This document shows, piece after piece, positions 44,154 to 52,955 of a DNA stretch of 54,033 nucleotides. The notes under the pieces are model-generated. The model searched no databases. It was given only the letters and a program-made list of their open reading frames with translations, and was not told where the DNA came from. The stretch's first letter is position 1. Each line of letters opens with the position of its first letter. A program made the position numbers and the translations under genes. The DNA is from Marinobacterium sedimentorum (GTDB taxonomy: Bacteria; Pseudomonadota; Gammaproteobacteria; Pseudomonadales; Balneatricaceae), in contig NZ_JALDYX010000032.1 of the NCBI RefSeq assembly GCF_024267675.1, forward strand, positions 1-54,033, in the 5' to 3' direction.

Positions 44154-44159
44154 TGACCG

Positions 44160-44825
44160 ATGGGTATTGTGGCGCGAAGCGAAGGCTTGATCACGGTACT
44201 GGGATACGGCTCCTTGCTGTCGCAGCGCTCGGCGCTGGAAACGGTACCGCGTCTCACCGGCTTCAGGCGGGTGCGTCTTCCCGGTTACAGGCGCATTTTC
44301 AACAAGGTCGGGGTGGTGTTTTTCAGCCGTCACGGCGCTGATCCTGCAAGCCTGGAGATTGCCTCCTGCTCCACCGAAATGATGCCGGGTAGCGAGATTA
44401 TCTGTTCGGCCTTTGACGTGCCCGAGGCGGATTTCCCCGCCCTCTACGAGCGCGAACACCGTTATCGCTGGGCCGATGTCAGGGCGCTGGATGAGGCCGG
44501 TATGCCCGTTCAGGGGCGTATCTGTACCAGCAGCACGGACATCGATTACCGCCTCAACAAGTGCGTGACGCCGGCGGAGTATTATCGCCGCGTGGGGCAG
44601 TATTACAGCGGCCCGCTGTGGCGCGATGATATTCTGCCCTTTCCACGTTACCTCGTTTTCTGTCTTGAGGCGGCAGCCACCCAGGGGCAGGCGGTGCTGG
44701 ATAACTTTTTGGACTGCAGTTTTCTGGCAGATGGTTGCACCAGTATTCGCCAATACCTGAGTACCCTTGAACCACCGCTGCAATGGCAGGGGAACGGGGA
44801 CGTTTACAGTTATCGGGCGCGCTGA
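44160..44825 (+). CDS. Gamma-glutamylcyclotransferase-fold protein
   Basis: 221 residues. The start ITVLGYGSLLSQRSALE is the nucleotide/substrate loop of the GGCT superfamily (YGSL pattern), and the later ALYEREHRYRW segment carries the family's acidic catalytic region. The substrate is uncertain; such proteins act on gamma-glutamyl peptides or glutathione-like adducts. No signal peptide. A weak hairpin and TTTTT follow. Confidence 0.7.
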   Translation: MGIVARSEGLITVLGYGSLLSQRSALETVPRLTGFRRVRLPGYRRIFNKVGVVFFSRHGADPASLEIASCSTEMMPGSEIICSAFDVPEADFPALYEREHRYRWADVRALDEAGMPVQGRICTSSTDIDYRLNKCVTPAEYYRRVGQYYSGPLWRDDILPFPRYLVFCLEAAATQGQAVLDNFLDCSFLADGCTSIRQYLSTLEPPLQWQGNGDVYSYRAR

Positions 44826-44850
44826 GCGCCGCGGCTCAATAAGTTTTTAG
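44823..44850 (+). terminator. Possible terminator after the GGCT-fold gene
   Basis: TGAGC / GCTCA, a 5-base stem with loop GCCGCG overlapping the stop codon, then AATAAGTTTTT. The stem is short, so this is tentative. Confidence 0.35.
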
Positions 44851-45275
44851 CCAAATCTTGTGGCTTATATAATCAAAATCGGTTTTTGATACATTGCTCG
44901 ATAAATCAAAAATTGATTTTGATTTATTTGTGGTTAATCAAAACACAGTATTGATATTTATTTTATTTATCAATATTGATTCTTGATTTTTATTTTAATC
45001 ATTCCTCAAAAACTGGTGAGTTAATTAGTCGCGGGGGCGGCAAAACTTTGCCGTTGAAAAAAACTAGACGACTGAAAAACAAAGAATTTTGCTAAACCTC
45101 GGTAAAACATTGCCGATATAAAGGTGGTAAGTACTGTTGTTTTTTTGTACATTTTGTTTCAATCTCTTGCTATGACTGCAGTTAGCAAAAGGTCGATTGA
45201 AGTTGGCGTGGTTCTTGCGATATTTAATCAAAACGCCTTTCTATACGCACTTAATCTACAGCGGATGATGGCAAG
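44851..45275. promoter_or_regulatory. AT-rich palindrome array upstream of ftsA
   Basis: About 425 bases, far richer in A/T than the neighbours and without genes. It holds repeated ATCAA...TTGAT palindromes: ATCAAAATCGGTTTTTGAT (44872-44890), an 11-base-arm dyad ATAAATCAAAA...TTTTGATTTAT (44901-44927), and ATCAATATTGAT (44969-44980). It must contain the ftsA promoter(s). Whether the array is an operator region, a silenced xenogeneic patch or something else is unclear. Confidence 0.65.
45038..45115. promoter_or_regulatory. Paired 16-base palindromes upstream of ftsA
   Basis: CGGCAAAACTTTGCCG (45038-45053) and CGGTAAAACATTGCCG (45100-45115) are two imperfect versions of one dyad, 62 bases apart and 160-240 bases before ftsA. 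They look like binding sites for an unknown dimeric regulator. Confidence 0.6.
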
Positions 45276-46535
45276 ATGGTAACCCCTAACAATATGATTG
45301 TCGGACTCGACATCGGCACCTCCAAGGTAGTCTGCATGGTGGGCGAGATGGATCCGAACGGGCGTATTGAACTGGTCGGAATAGGGGCCCAGCCTTCGCG
45401 TGGTTTGAAACGCGGTGTGGTCGTCAATATTGAGTCCACCGTGAGTTCCATTCAGCGGGCGGTGGAAGAGGCCGAGCTGATGGCTGGCTGCAAGATTCAC
45501 TCCGTGACTGTGGGTATCGCCGGCAGTCATATCCGCAGTCTTAACTCCCACGGCATTGTTGCTGTGCGCGACCGGGAAGTGACCGAGCAGGACCTGGAGC
45601 GGGTGATTGATGCCGCTCGGGCCGTGGCCATTCCGGCTGATCAGAAAATCATTCATATATTGCCGCAGGAATACCTGATCGATAACCAGGAGGGCATCAA
45701 GGAGCCTCTCGGGATGTCGGGTGTGCGTCTGGAAGCCAAGGTGCATCTGGTGACCGGTTCGATCAATGCAGTGCAGAACATCGAAAAATGCGTGCGCCGC
45801 TGTGGCCTGGATGTCGACGGCATAGTGCTGCAGCCGCTGGCATCGAGCTATTCGGTGCTGACCGACGATGAAAAGGATCTGGGCGTCTGCCTGGTGGATA
45901 TCGGTGGCGGCACGACCGACATTGCGGTCTTTACCGGCGGTGCCATTCGGCATACGGCGTCGATTCCGGTGGCCGGTGATCAGGTTACCAATGATATCGC
46001 CATGGCGCTGCGCACACCGACTCAGAACGCGGAAGAGCTGAAGGTCAAATATGCCTGTGCCCTGGCGCAACTGGCCGGTGCCGATGAGACCATCAAGGTT
46101 CCCAGTGTCGGCGAGCGGCCGCCGCGCAGCCTGTCTCGCCAGTCTCTGGCCGAGGTGGTGGAGCCGCGCTACGAAGAGTTGTTTTCACTGATTCAGGCGG
46201 AGCTGCGTCGATGCGGTTTCGAGGATCTGGTGGCCGCGGGCATAGTGCTGACCGGTGGTACCGCCAAGATGGAAGGGGCGGTTGAGCTGGCGGAGGAGAT
46301 TTTCCATATTCCGGTGCGGCTCGCCAGCCCCACCGGTGTTCATGGCATGGAAGACATTCTGGGTAACCCGGTGTATGCCACCGTCCAGGGATTGCTGCTT
46401 TATGCCAGACAGAATTATAACGGTGCCTATTCAGGCCAGGGTGAAGCGTCAAGGCGCGAGCCACAGCCGATTGCAGTCACCGAACAGCCGGGCATGATGG
46501 AACGCATGAAATCCTGGTTTCAGGGTAATTTTTAG
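45276..46535 (+). CDS. ftsA: Cell division protein FtsA
   Basis: 419 residues. Actin-like ATPase that anchors FtsZ to the membrane. Phosphate loop IVGLDIGTSKVVCMVGE at 8-24, second phosphate region VDIGGGTTDIAVF, adenosine motif GIVLTGGTAKMEG, and the C-terminal amphipathic membrane helix MMERMKSWFQGNF. All are intact. ftsQ, normally just upstream, is absent; a 450-base non-coding region lies there instead. Confidence 0.96.
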   Translation: MVTPNNMIVGLDIGTSKVVCMVGEMDPNGRIELVGIGAQPSRGLKRGVVVNIESTVSSIQRAVEEAELMAGCKIHSVTVGIAGSHIRSLNSHGIVAVRDREVTEQDLERVIDAARAVAIPADQKIIHILPQEYLIDNQEGIKEPLGMSGVRLEAKVHLVTGSINAVQNIEKCVRRCGLDVDGIVLQPLASSYSVLTDDEKDLGVCLVDIGGGTTDIAVFTGGAIRHTASIPVAGDQVTNDIAMALRTPTQNAEELKVKYACALAQLAGADETIKVPSVGERPPRSLSRQSLAEVVEPRYEELFSLIQAELRRCGFEDLVAAGIVLTGGTAKMEGAVELAEEIFHIPVRLASPTGVHGMEDILGNPVYATVQGLLLYARQNYNGAYSGQGEASRREPQPIAVTEQPGMMERMKSWFQGNF

Positions 46536-46622
46536 TTTTTGTTCGTTGCACAGAAGTCCATAACGTAAAACAGGGCAGGTGTTCAGACGAAGAAGCTGGC
46601 ACCTTGCAAGGAGGGGATCCAA

Positions 46623-47819
46623 ATGTTCGAACTGGCTGATAGCATTGCGCAAAATGCCGTCATCAAGGTGATAGGCGTGGGCGGCGGCGGCGGTAATGCC
46701 GTGCAGCACATGGTCAGCGCCGATGTTGAGGGTGTCGATTTTATCTGTGCCAATACCGATGCACAGGCGCTGTCCGGGCTTGCTGCCCGCAGTGTCATTC
46801 AGCTCGGTGGCGATCTGACCAAGGGGCTGGGCGCCGGGGCTAATCCCGAGATCGGCCGTCAGGCGGCGCTGGAAGACCGCGAACGTATCGCGCAGATGCT
46901 CAGCGGTGCCGATATGGTCTTCATTACCGCCGGCATGGGCGGCGGTACCGGTACCGGGGCTGCACCCATAGTCGCCGAAGTGGCCCGCGAACTGGGTATC
47001 CTGACCGTGGCAGTAGTCACGCGGCCTTTCCCGTTTGAAGGCAAGAAACGCCTCAAAATCGCGGAAGAGGGGATTCGCGAGCTGAAGGACTGTGTTGATT
47101 CGCTGATTATTATTCCCAATGAAAAGCTGTTGCCGGTACTGGGCAGAAACTGCAGCCTGATCAATGCCTTCAATGCCGCCAATGATGTACTCAGGGGCGC
47201 TGTGCAGGGTATTGCCGACCTGATTATCCGACCCGGCATGATTAACGTCGATTTCGCTGACGTGCGCACCGTGATGTCCGAAATGGGCATGGCGATGATG
47301 GGTACCGGCAGTGCCCGTGGCGAAGGCCGCGCACAGGAAGCCACGGAGGCGGCCATCAACAGCCCGCTGCTGGAGGATGTCGATCTCAAGGGCGCGCGTG
47401 GTGTGCTGGTGAACATTACCGCAGGGCTTGATCTGAGCCTCGGCGAGTTCTCCGAAGTCGGCAATATTGTCGAGCAGTACGCGTCTGACAACGCCACCAT
47501 AGTGGTGGGTACCGTTATTGATCCGGAAATGAGTGACGAAATTCGCATCACCGTGGTTGCGACCGGGCTTGGACAGGCTCAGCAGCAGGAAGTGCGGGTG
47601 GCAAATGGCGGCACCGCCAGCGTGCCATCACGCCCCGGCAAACCGACCACCGACTATAGTCAGCTGGAGCTGCCGACCGTGCTGCGCAACCGGGCCGAGG
47701 AACGTGCCGCCCGCACGGCGCCTGCGACCGAAGCACCGGCCCAGGCGTTGCAGCGTACCGGCACCGACGATATGGATTTCCTGGATATTCCGGCGTTCCT
47801 GCGTCGCCAGGCCGACTGA
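46623..47819 (+). CDS. ftsZ: Cell division protein FtsZ
   Basis: 398 residues. Tubulin-like GTPase forming the Z ring. GTP-binding signature GGGTGTGAAPI near 107 and the catalytic T7 region (VDFADVRTVM) are intact, and the conserved C-terminal peptide FLDIPAFLRRQ for binding FtsA/ZipA ends the protein. The ribosome site AAGGAGG lies 7-8 bases before the ATG. It follows ftsA by 87 bases. lpxC, the usual downstream neighbour, is missing. Confidence 0.97.
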   Translation: MFELADSIAQNAVIKVIGVGGGGGNAVQHMVSADVEGVDFICANTDAQALSGLAARSVIQLGGDLTKGLGAGANPEIGRQAALEDRERIAQMLSGADMVFITAGMGGGTGTGAAPIVAEVARELGILTVAVVTRPFPFEGKKRLKIAEEGIRELKDCVDSLIIIPNEKLLPVLGRNCSLINAFNAANDVLRGAVQGIADLIIRPGMINVDFADVRTVMSEMGMAMMGTGSARGEGRAQEATEAAINSPLLEDVDLKGARGVLVNITAGLDLSLGEFSEVGNIVEQYASDNATIVVGTVIDPEMSDEIRITVVATGLGQAQQQEVRVANGGTASVPSRPGKPTTDYSQLELPTVLRNRAEERAARTAPATEAPAQALQRTGTDDMDFLDIPAFLRRQAD

Positions 47820-47883
47820 TCCGGCTGCCAGTTGCGGTCTTGCTTGTGCAATAGCGCCGCTACCCTTCTTGCTTGATCTTTTG

Positions 47884-47912
47884 AGGCTGCCCCGTCTGGG
47901 GTGGCCTTTTTT
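47884..47912 (+). terminator. Intrinsic terminator after ftsZ
   Basis: AGGCTGCCCC / GGGGTGGCCT with two G-T pairs and loop GTCT, running into TTTTTT. About 65 bases past the stop. Confidence 0.85.
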
Positions 47913-48197
47913 CTTATAGCTTTCCTATAGTGTTCTTATTGTCTTCTTGTGGTTGCCATTGGCTTTGGGCCCGGCTTCGTCGTTGCTGCTAGGTAGTACT
48001 ACGTAGATCAGTCAGTAGAAATCCCCCTGCGGTTACGGGCCTGCTGCGCATTAGTGCGAATGGCGGTACCGGCAGTGAATTGTCACCATAGCGCAACGGC
48101 TCCGACATGGGCCTGATGCGGGTGTGCAGGGCCAAACAGGCTGTGCGCGCACTTGAAGCCCCTACTGGGGGCAGTCAGTCAAAAGGTGACAATAACA
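47913..48197 (+). promoter_or_regulatory. Leader of the TakP-like TRAP operon with candidate operator
   Basis: No gene. GTAGTACTAC at 47993-48002 is a perfect 10-base palindrome within AGGTAGTACTACGTAG, a form expected for LuxR/NarL-type response regulators; such a regulator is encoded at 53148. Two further short hairpins follow, including CCCCTACTGGGGGC at about 48159-48172. Confidence 0.5.
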
Positions 48198-49274
48198 ATG
48201 TTTAAACTCCCTGTTGCACGCACTCTGATTGCGGCGGCGGCTTGCGTGGCCACGCTGTTCAATCCGGCCCAGGCCGACGAAAAGGTGTATCGCCTGAAAA
48301 TGGCCGAAACCTGGCAGACCAACTTCCCGATCTTTGGCGATGCACCGCGCAACATGGCCGCCATGGCCGAAAAGATGTCCAACGGTCGCCTGAAGATCAC
48401 CATCGATTCCGCCAACAAGCACAAGGCGCCGCTGGGTGTGTTCGACATGGTTCGCGCCGGCCAGTACGACATGGGCCACTCGGCCTCCTACTACTGGAAA
48501 GGCAAGGTCCCCAATACCCTGTACTTCACTACCATGCCCTTTGGCATGACCACCCCTGAGCAGTACGCCTGGTTCTACCAGGGTGAAGGCATGGATCTGA
48601 TGCAGGAGGTGTACGAGCCTTTTAACCTGCTGTCCTTCCCCGGTGGCAATACCGGCAACCAGATGGGCGGCTGGTTCCAGAAGGAAATCAACTCGCTGGA
48701 GGATATCCAGGGTCTGAAAATGCGCATTCCTGGCTTTGCCGGTGAAGTGCTGGCGAAACTGGGTGCCAACCCGACCAATATCCCGCCGGGCGAGCTTTAC
48801 ACCGCACTGGAGCGTCGTACCATCGATGCGCTGGAGTGGGTAGGCCCAGGGCTTGACCTGCGCATGGGCTTTCACAAGATCGCGCCTTACTACTACACCG
48901 GCTGGCACGAGCCTGCCACCGAGCTGCAGTTCCTGATCAACAAGCGCAGCTGGGAAAAGCTGCCGGCGGATCTGCAGGAAATCCTGCGCGTCTCCATGCG
49001 TACCGCCTCCTACGACATGTATATCCAGAACTACGATGCGTCCGCCACCGCCTGGGCTGAAATGAAAACCGAGTTCCCGGAAATTCAGATCAAGACCTTC
49101 CCGAGCGATGTCATGAGCGCGCTCAAGGGTGCCAATGACGAACTGCTGAAAGAGGCCTCCGCCGCCGATCCGCTGGCGAAGAAGATCATCGAATCGCAGC
49201 AGGCGTATCAGGCAAAGGTACGGGTCTGGACCAACATTTCCGACCGCGCCTATCTGAACAGTCTGTCCGACTGA
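48198..49274 (+). CDS. TRAP substrate-binding protein, TakP-like (2-oxo acid/monocarboxylate type)
   Basis: 358 residues from the ATG at 48198 (MFKLPVARTLIAAAACVATL) with a signal peptide ending at QA near 25. Conserved stretches GGNTGNQMGGWFQKEINS, LKMRIPGFAGEVLAKLGANP and ALERRTIDALEWVGPG match the TakP subgroup of DctP proteins, which bind 2-oxo acids, lactate or similar. The arginine in KMRIP should hold the ligand carboxylate. Separated from dctQ by an inserted repeat. Confidence 0.9.
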   Translation: MFKLPVARTLIAAAACVATLFNPAQADEKVYRLKMAETWQTNFPIFGDAPRNMAAMAEKMSNGRLKITIDSANKHKAPLGVFDMVRAGQYDMGHSASYYWKGKVPNTLYFTTMPFGMTTPEQYAWFYQGEGMDLMQEVYEPFNLLSFPGGNTGNQMGGWFQKEINSLEDIQGLKMRIPGFAGEVLAKLGANPTNIPPGELYTALERRTIDALEWVGPGLDLRMGFHKIAPYYYTGWHEPATELQFLINKRSWEKLPADLQEILRVSMRTASYDMYIQNYDASATAWAEMKTEFPEIQIKTFPSDVMSALKGANDELLKEASAADPLAKKIIESQQAYQAKVRVWTNISDRAYLNSLSD

Positions 49275-49284
49275 TCCGTTGGCG

Positions 49285-49527
49285 CTAGCAGCCTGTCGGG
49301 CTTGGTCGATCGTAGCGAGGGAAAGACCGATTTGTGGCAGTTTTTGAGCTCTTTTGCGGCGAATAGTGGTTCTATTTAACACTTGAAACGAAGTGGAAAG
49401 AACCGCTTTAGCGGGGTCGCAGACCGAGGAGCCTGCGACGAGTAAAAAAGAGTGCAAAGAATGCCCCCTCTTTACTATAGAGAATCGGCTTTTCCGCAGT
49501 AGATCAGTGGTAAGTCCGACAGGCTGC
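49285..49527. repeat. MITE-like element, family A copy 2
   Basis: 243 bases, ends CTAGCAGCCTGTCGG and CCGACAGGCTGCC. In the opposite orientation to copy 1, and the inside shares GGCGAATAGTGGTTCTATTT with copy 3. No protein is encoded. It lies within the TRAP operon, between dctP and dctQ genes. Confidence 0.85.
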
Positions 49528-49530
49528 CTG

Positions 49531-49557
49531 ACGGGAGCCCCTTGTGGCTCCCGTTCC
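49531..49557 (+). terminator. Hairpin between TRAP binding protein and permeases
   Basis: ACGGGAGCC / GGCTCCCGT, a perfect 9-base stem with loop CCTTGT, followed by TCCT. It adjoins the repeat. It may favour the binding protein over the permease genes. Confidence 0.6.
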
Positions 49558-49618
49558 TGTATCAGGGGTCTGGTTCCATACCGGGCGCGCGTTTCGAGAA
49601 AGATGCCGAGGTGTTTCC

Positions 49619-50152
49619 ATGCTGCTATTGAAACTGGAGCGTGCGGTCAACCGGGTTTCGGACCTGTTTGGCAAGGCCGCTGCCGTGCTGTTTGTATTAC
49701 TGCTGTTTAACGTTTTCTACGACGTCCTGAGCCGCTATGCGTTCAACGACGTGTCCATCGCCATGCAGGAGATGGAGTGGCACCTGTTTGCGCTGATGTT
49801 TCTGCTGGGGGTGCCCTTTACCCTGCGCGCCGATGCCCATGTGCGCGTGGATATCATTTACGACCGCCTGAGTCTGCGCAAGCGCGCCTGGATCGACCTG
49901 GCCGGCACCCTCTGTCTGCTACTGCCGTTCTGTCTGCTGGTGGGCTGGTATGGTGTGGGCTTTGCGCATGAGTCCTTCCTGCTGGGTGAGAGTTCGGGTG
50001 ACCCGGGTGGCCTGGCGTATCGCTGGCTGATCAAGGCGGCCATACCCTTCGCATTCTTTGCTACCGCCCTGAGTGGTTTCGGGCTGGCGCTGAAATCAGT
50101 CAATACCCTGCGGGGACAGTCCGTGGCTGACATTCAAGGTGATCGCACATGA
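49619..50152 (+). CDS. TRAP transporter small permease (DctQ family)
   Basis: 177 residues from the ATG at 49619. Four membrane helices with VLSRYAFNDVSIAMQEMEWHLFALMFLLG and the DAHVRVDIIYDRL loop, characteristic of DctQ. It overlaps the DctM gene by four bases. The upstream in-frame extension to 49544 crosses the hairpin and is unlikely to be translated. Confidence 0.92.
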   Translation: MLLLKLERAVNRVSDLFGKAAAVLFVLLLFNVFYDVLSRYAFNDVSIAMQEMEWHLFALMFLLGVPFTLRADAHVRVDIIYDRLSLRKRAWIDLAGTLCLLLPFCLLVGWYGVGFAHESFLLGESSGDPGGLAYRWLIKAAIPFAFFATALSGFGLALKSVNTLRGQSVADIQGDRT

Positions 50153-51435
50153 TCGGGATTGTAATGTTTTTCGCCGCCCTGGCACTGCTGCTCAGCGGTT
50201 TCCCGGTGGCCTTTATCTTTGGCGGCGTAGCGCTGCTGTTTGGTGTCTTTGCTGAAGGGCCGGATATTTTTGCCTTCATGCCGTTTCGAATTCAGAGCAT
50301 CATGGAAAGTACCACCATGATGGCGGTGCCGCTGTTTATCTTTATGGGCCTGGTGCTGCAGAAAACCCGTCTGGCCGAGCAGTTGCTCGAAGCCATGGCA
50401 AAACTCTTTGGTGGCGTGCGTGGGGGCCTGGCGATTTCCACCGTGCTGGTGGGCGCGCTGCTGGCGGCATCCACCGGTGTAGTGGGCGCCTCAGTCGTCG
50501 CCATGGGCCTGATTTCCCTGCCCGTGATGCTGAAATACAACTACGACAAGTCCCTGGCCTGCGGCACTATCTGCGCATCCGGCACCCTGGGGCAGATCAT
50601 TCCGCCCTCCATTATCCTGATCATTCTGGGTGATGTGCTGGGTATCCCGGTGGGAGATCTGTTCAAGGCGGCGCTCTGGCCTGGCCTGATTCTGATTGGC
50701 GCCTATATCCTTTATATCCTTATCTACGCCTTCAGGAATCCGGAGTCGGCACCGGCCCTGCCTATGGATCCGACCATCAGTCGTGGCAGCTACTATGGTC
50801 AGGCGCTGAAAGCGATTCTGCCGCCGCTGGCACTGATTCTGGTGGTGCTGGGCTCTATCTTTGCCGGTATCGCCACGCCCACCGAGTCTTCGGCCCTGGG
50901 GGGTGTTGGTGCCCTGGTGCTGGCGCTGGTCTATCGCCAGTTCAGCTTTAAGATGCTCTATGAGGCATCGCTGGAAACGGTAAAAGTCACCGCCATGGTG
51001 TTTGCCATTCTGCTGGGCGCCACCGCTTTTTCGATGGCCTTCAGCTATACCGGTGGCGATTACATCGTTGAGGAAGTGCTGACGCAGCTGCCCGGCGGCC
51101 AGATGGGCTTCCTGCTGCTGTCGATGCTGGCCATACTGGTGCTGGGCTTCTTTATCGACTTTGTTGAGATCAGCTTTATCATAGTGCCGATTCTGGCGCC
51201 GGTGGCCGATGCGCTGGGTATTGCGCCCATCTGGTTTGCGATCCTGATCGCCATGAACCTGCAGGCCAGCTTCCTCACGCCGCCCTTTGGATTTGCACTC
51301 TTTTACCTCAAGGGGGTGGCGCCGGACTCGATACGCACCACCCACATCTATAAGGGTGTCGTGCCCTTTATCCTGTTGCAGCTGGTGGTGCTGGTCACCA
51401 TTCTGGCGTTCCCGGGCCTCTATGGCCTGACCTGA
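50149..51435 (+). CDS. TRAP transporter large permease (DctM family)
   Basis: 428 residues with about twelve membrane helices. VPLFIFMGLVLQKTRLAEQLLE, VVGASVVAMGLISLPVMLKY and CASGTLGQIIPPSIILIILG are typical, ending with the FLTPPFGFALFYLKG segment. Forms the transport core with DctQ. The kinase-regulator pair follows 155 bases downstream. Confidence 0.95.
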   Translation: MIGIVMFFAALALLLSGFPVAFIFGGVALLFGVFAEGPDIFAFMPFRIQSIMESTTMMAVPLFIFMGLVLQKTRLAEQLLEAMAKLFGGVRGGLAISTVLVGALLAASTGVVGASVVAMGLISLPVMLKYNYDKSLACGTICASGTLGQIIPPSIILIILGDVLGIPVGDLFKAALWPGLILIGAYILYILIYAFRNPESAPALPMDPTISRGSYYGQALKAILPPLALILVVLGSIFAGIATPTESSALGGVGALVLALVYRQFSFKMLYEASLETVKVTAMVFAILLGATAFSMAFSYTGGDYIVEEVLTQLPGGQMGFLLLSMLAILVLGFFIDFVEISFIIVPILAPVADALGIAPIWFAILIAMNLQASFLTPPFGFALFYLKGVAPDSIRTTHIYKGVVPFILLQLVVLVTILAFPGLYGLT

Positions 51436-51492
51436 GCCAGTATCGCCTGACGCCGGTGATACCGGCGCAGGTTTATACAGCTATCGCCAGCT

Positions 51493-51529
51493 ACGGCGGC
51501 GTCGACTTCTGTCGGGGGCGCCGTTTTTT
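51493..51529 (+). terminator. Intrinsic terminator after the TRAP operon
   Basis: ACGGCGGC pairs imperfectly with GGCGCCGT around a GTCGACTTCTGTCGG core stem, followed by TTTTTTG. It lies about 60 bases past dctM. Confidence 0.75.
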
Positions 51530-51589
51530 GCTGTTATCATGATCCCTGTCGCGCGGCGATACGGATTTTTCACCAGGGGTGTCTCGGGT

Positions 51590-52939
51590 ATGTCTTTAAA
51601 GGCCAAGCTGTTGCTGCTGGCGATTCTGCCGCTGCTGCTGGTGAGCAGTCTGGTGACCATGGTCAGCCTGCAGCAGGCACGAAACCTGTCGGAGCAGGAA
51701 ATCCGCATTTTCGAGGACAATCTGCTGAGCGCAAAGCAGCGCGAGCTGCAGCATTACGTCAGTCTGGCGCTGACCTCCATTGACCATATAGTGGCCAATG
51801 CCGATGTGCACGACGAGGCCGCGAAAGCCGAGGTCATGCGCATTCTGAGTGACCTGACCTTCGGTGACGACGGCTACTTTTTTGTCTATGACCGCACCGG
51901 CAAGGTGCTGGTGCACCCGATTCTTACCGAGCTGGTGGGGCAGGATCTGTACGACATGCAGGATGCGCGGGGCGACTATGTGATTCGCAGTCTGCTGCAG
52001 CGCGCCCGTGAAGGCGGTGGCTTTCACCGCTACCTGTGGCAAAAACCGTCCCGCGGCGAATCCGAGGAAAAGCTCGGCTATGTAGTGAGCCTGCCCAAGT
52101 GGGACTGGATGCTGGGTACCGGGCTCTACATAGACGACATCACCGGGGAAGTGGCAAAGATCCGCAGTGAAGTGACGCGCAATATCCGCAATACCTTCTT
52201 TACCGTACTGCTGATAGTGGCGGCGGCGGTGGCTTTGATTATCGTCATTGGCATTGCGCTGAATCTGCATGAAAGTCGCCTCGCCGATGGGCGGCTGCGC
52301 TCCCTGGCCCACAAGTCAATCCAGCTGCAGGTGAGCCAGCGCCGCGGTTTTGCCAGAGAGCTGCATGACGGCATCAACCAGCTGATGGTGTCGGTAAAGT
52401 TTCGAATAGAATCGGCCCTGAGCAAGCTGGCCAAGGCCAATGACAGCACAATGGCCGAGGCCGATCTGCACCACGCCATGGTGGTGCTCAACGAGGCGAT
52501 ACAGGAAGTGCGCCGTGTGTCCCACGATCTGCGCCCCAGTATTCTCGATGACCTGGGGCTGGAGCCTGCGCTGCGCAATCTGCTGGATGAATTCAAGCTG
52601 CGCACCGGCATCCTGGTGGATCTGCGACTCTCGCTGCCGGCGGCACGCCTGAACGATGATATTGAAACCACCCTGTATCGGGTGGTGCAGGAGGCCCTGA
52701 CCAATATCGAGAAACACGCCGACGCCAGCCATCTGCTGGTGCGCAGCTGGTATAGCAACGGGCTCCTGTGGCTCGAGCTGAAAGACAACGGCTGTGGCTT
52801 TGACCCCGATGATCTTTCTCCCCAGGCCGGCATTGGGCTGCGCAATATCTGTGACCGGCTGGAGCTGCTTGGCGGCGAGCTTGCGCTTGAGTCGGCACCG
52901 GGGGAGGGGACGCGGCTATGCATAGGCTTGCCATCCTGA
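51590..52939 (+). CDS. Cache-domain sensor histidine kinase (NarL-type HisKA_3)
   Basis: 449 residues from the ATG at 51590. Membrane helix 5-27, a periplasmic single-Cache domain (about 45-195: GYFFVYDRTGKVLVHP, then LGYVVSLPKWDWMLGTGLYIDDI), second helix near 200-224, a HisKA_3 domain with phosphoacceptor H259 in ARELHDGINQLM, and an ATPase with NIEKHA and DNGCGFD. Single-Cache domains often bind small organic acids, which fits the adjacent TakP-like transporter. Its partner regulator lies downstream beyond an inserted repeat. Confidence 0.94.
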   Translation: MSLKAKLLLLAILPLLLVSSLVTMVSLQQARNLSEQEIRIFEDNLLSAKQRELQHYVSLALTSIDHIVANADVHDEAAKAEVMRILSDLTFGDDGYFFVYDRTGKVLVHPILTELVGQDLYDMQDARGDYVIRSLLQRAREGGGFHRYLWQKPSRGESEEKLGYVVSLPKWDWMLGTGLYIDDITGEVAKIRSEVTRNIRNTFFTVLLIVAAAVALIIVIGIALNLHESRLADGRLRSLAHKSIQLQVSQRRGFARELHDGINQLMVSVKFRIESALSKLAKANDSTMAEADLHHAMVVLNEAIQEVRRVSHDLRPSILDDLGLEPALRNLLDEFKLRTGILVDLRLSLPAARLNDDIETTLYRVVQEALTNIEKHADASHLLVRSWYSNGLLWLELKDNGCGFDPDDLSPQAGIGLRNICDRLELLGGELALESAPGEGTRLCIGLPS

Positions 52940-52955
52940 ACAGTTGTGGCGCATA

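Noticed and set aside
45228..46070. 280-residue open frame on the minus strand
   Set aside because: Antisense to ftsA; shadow frame.
48162..49457. 431-residue open frame on the minus strand
   Set aside because: Antisense to the TakP-like gene and runs into the repeat element.
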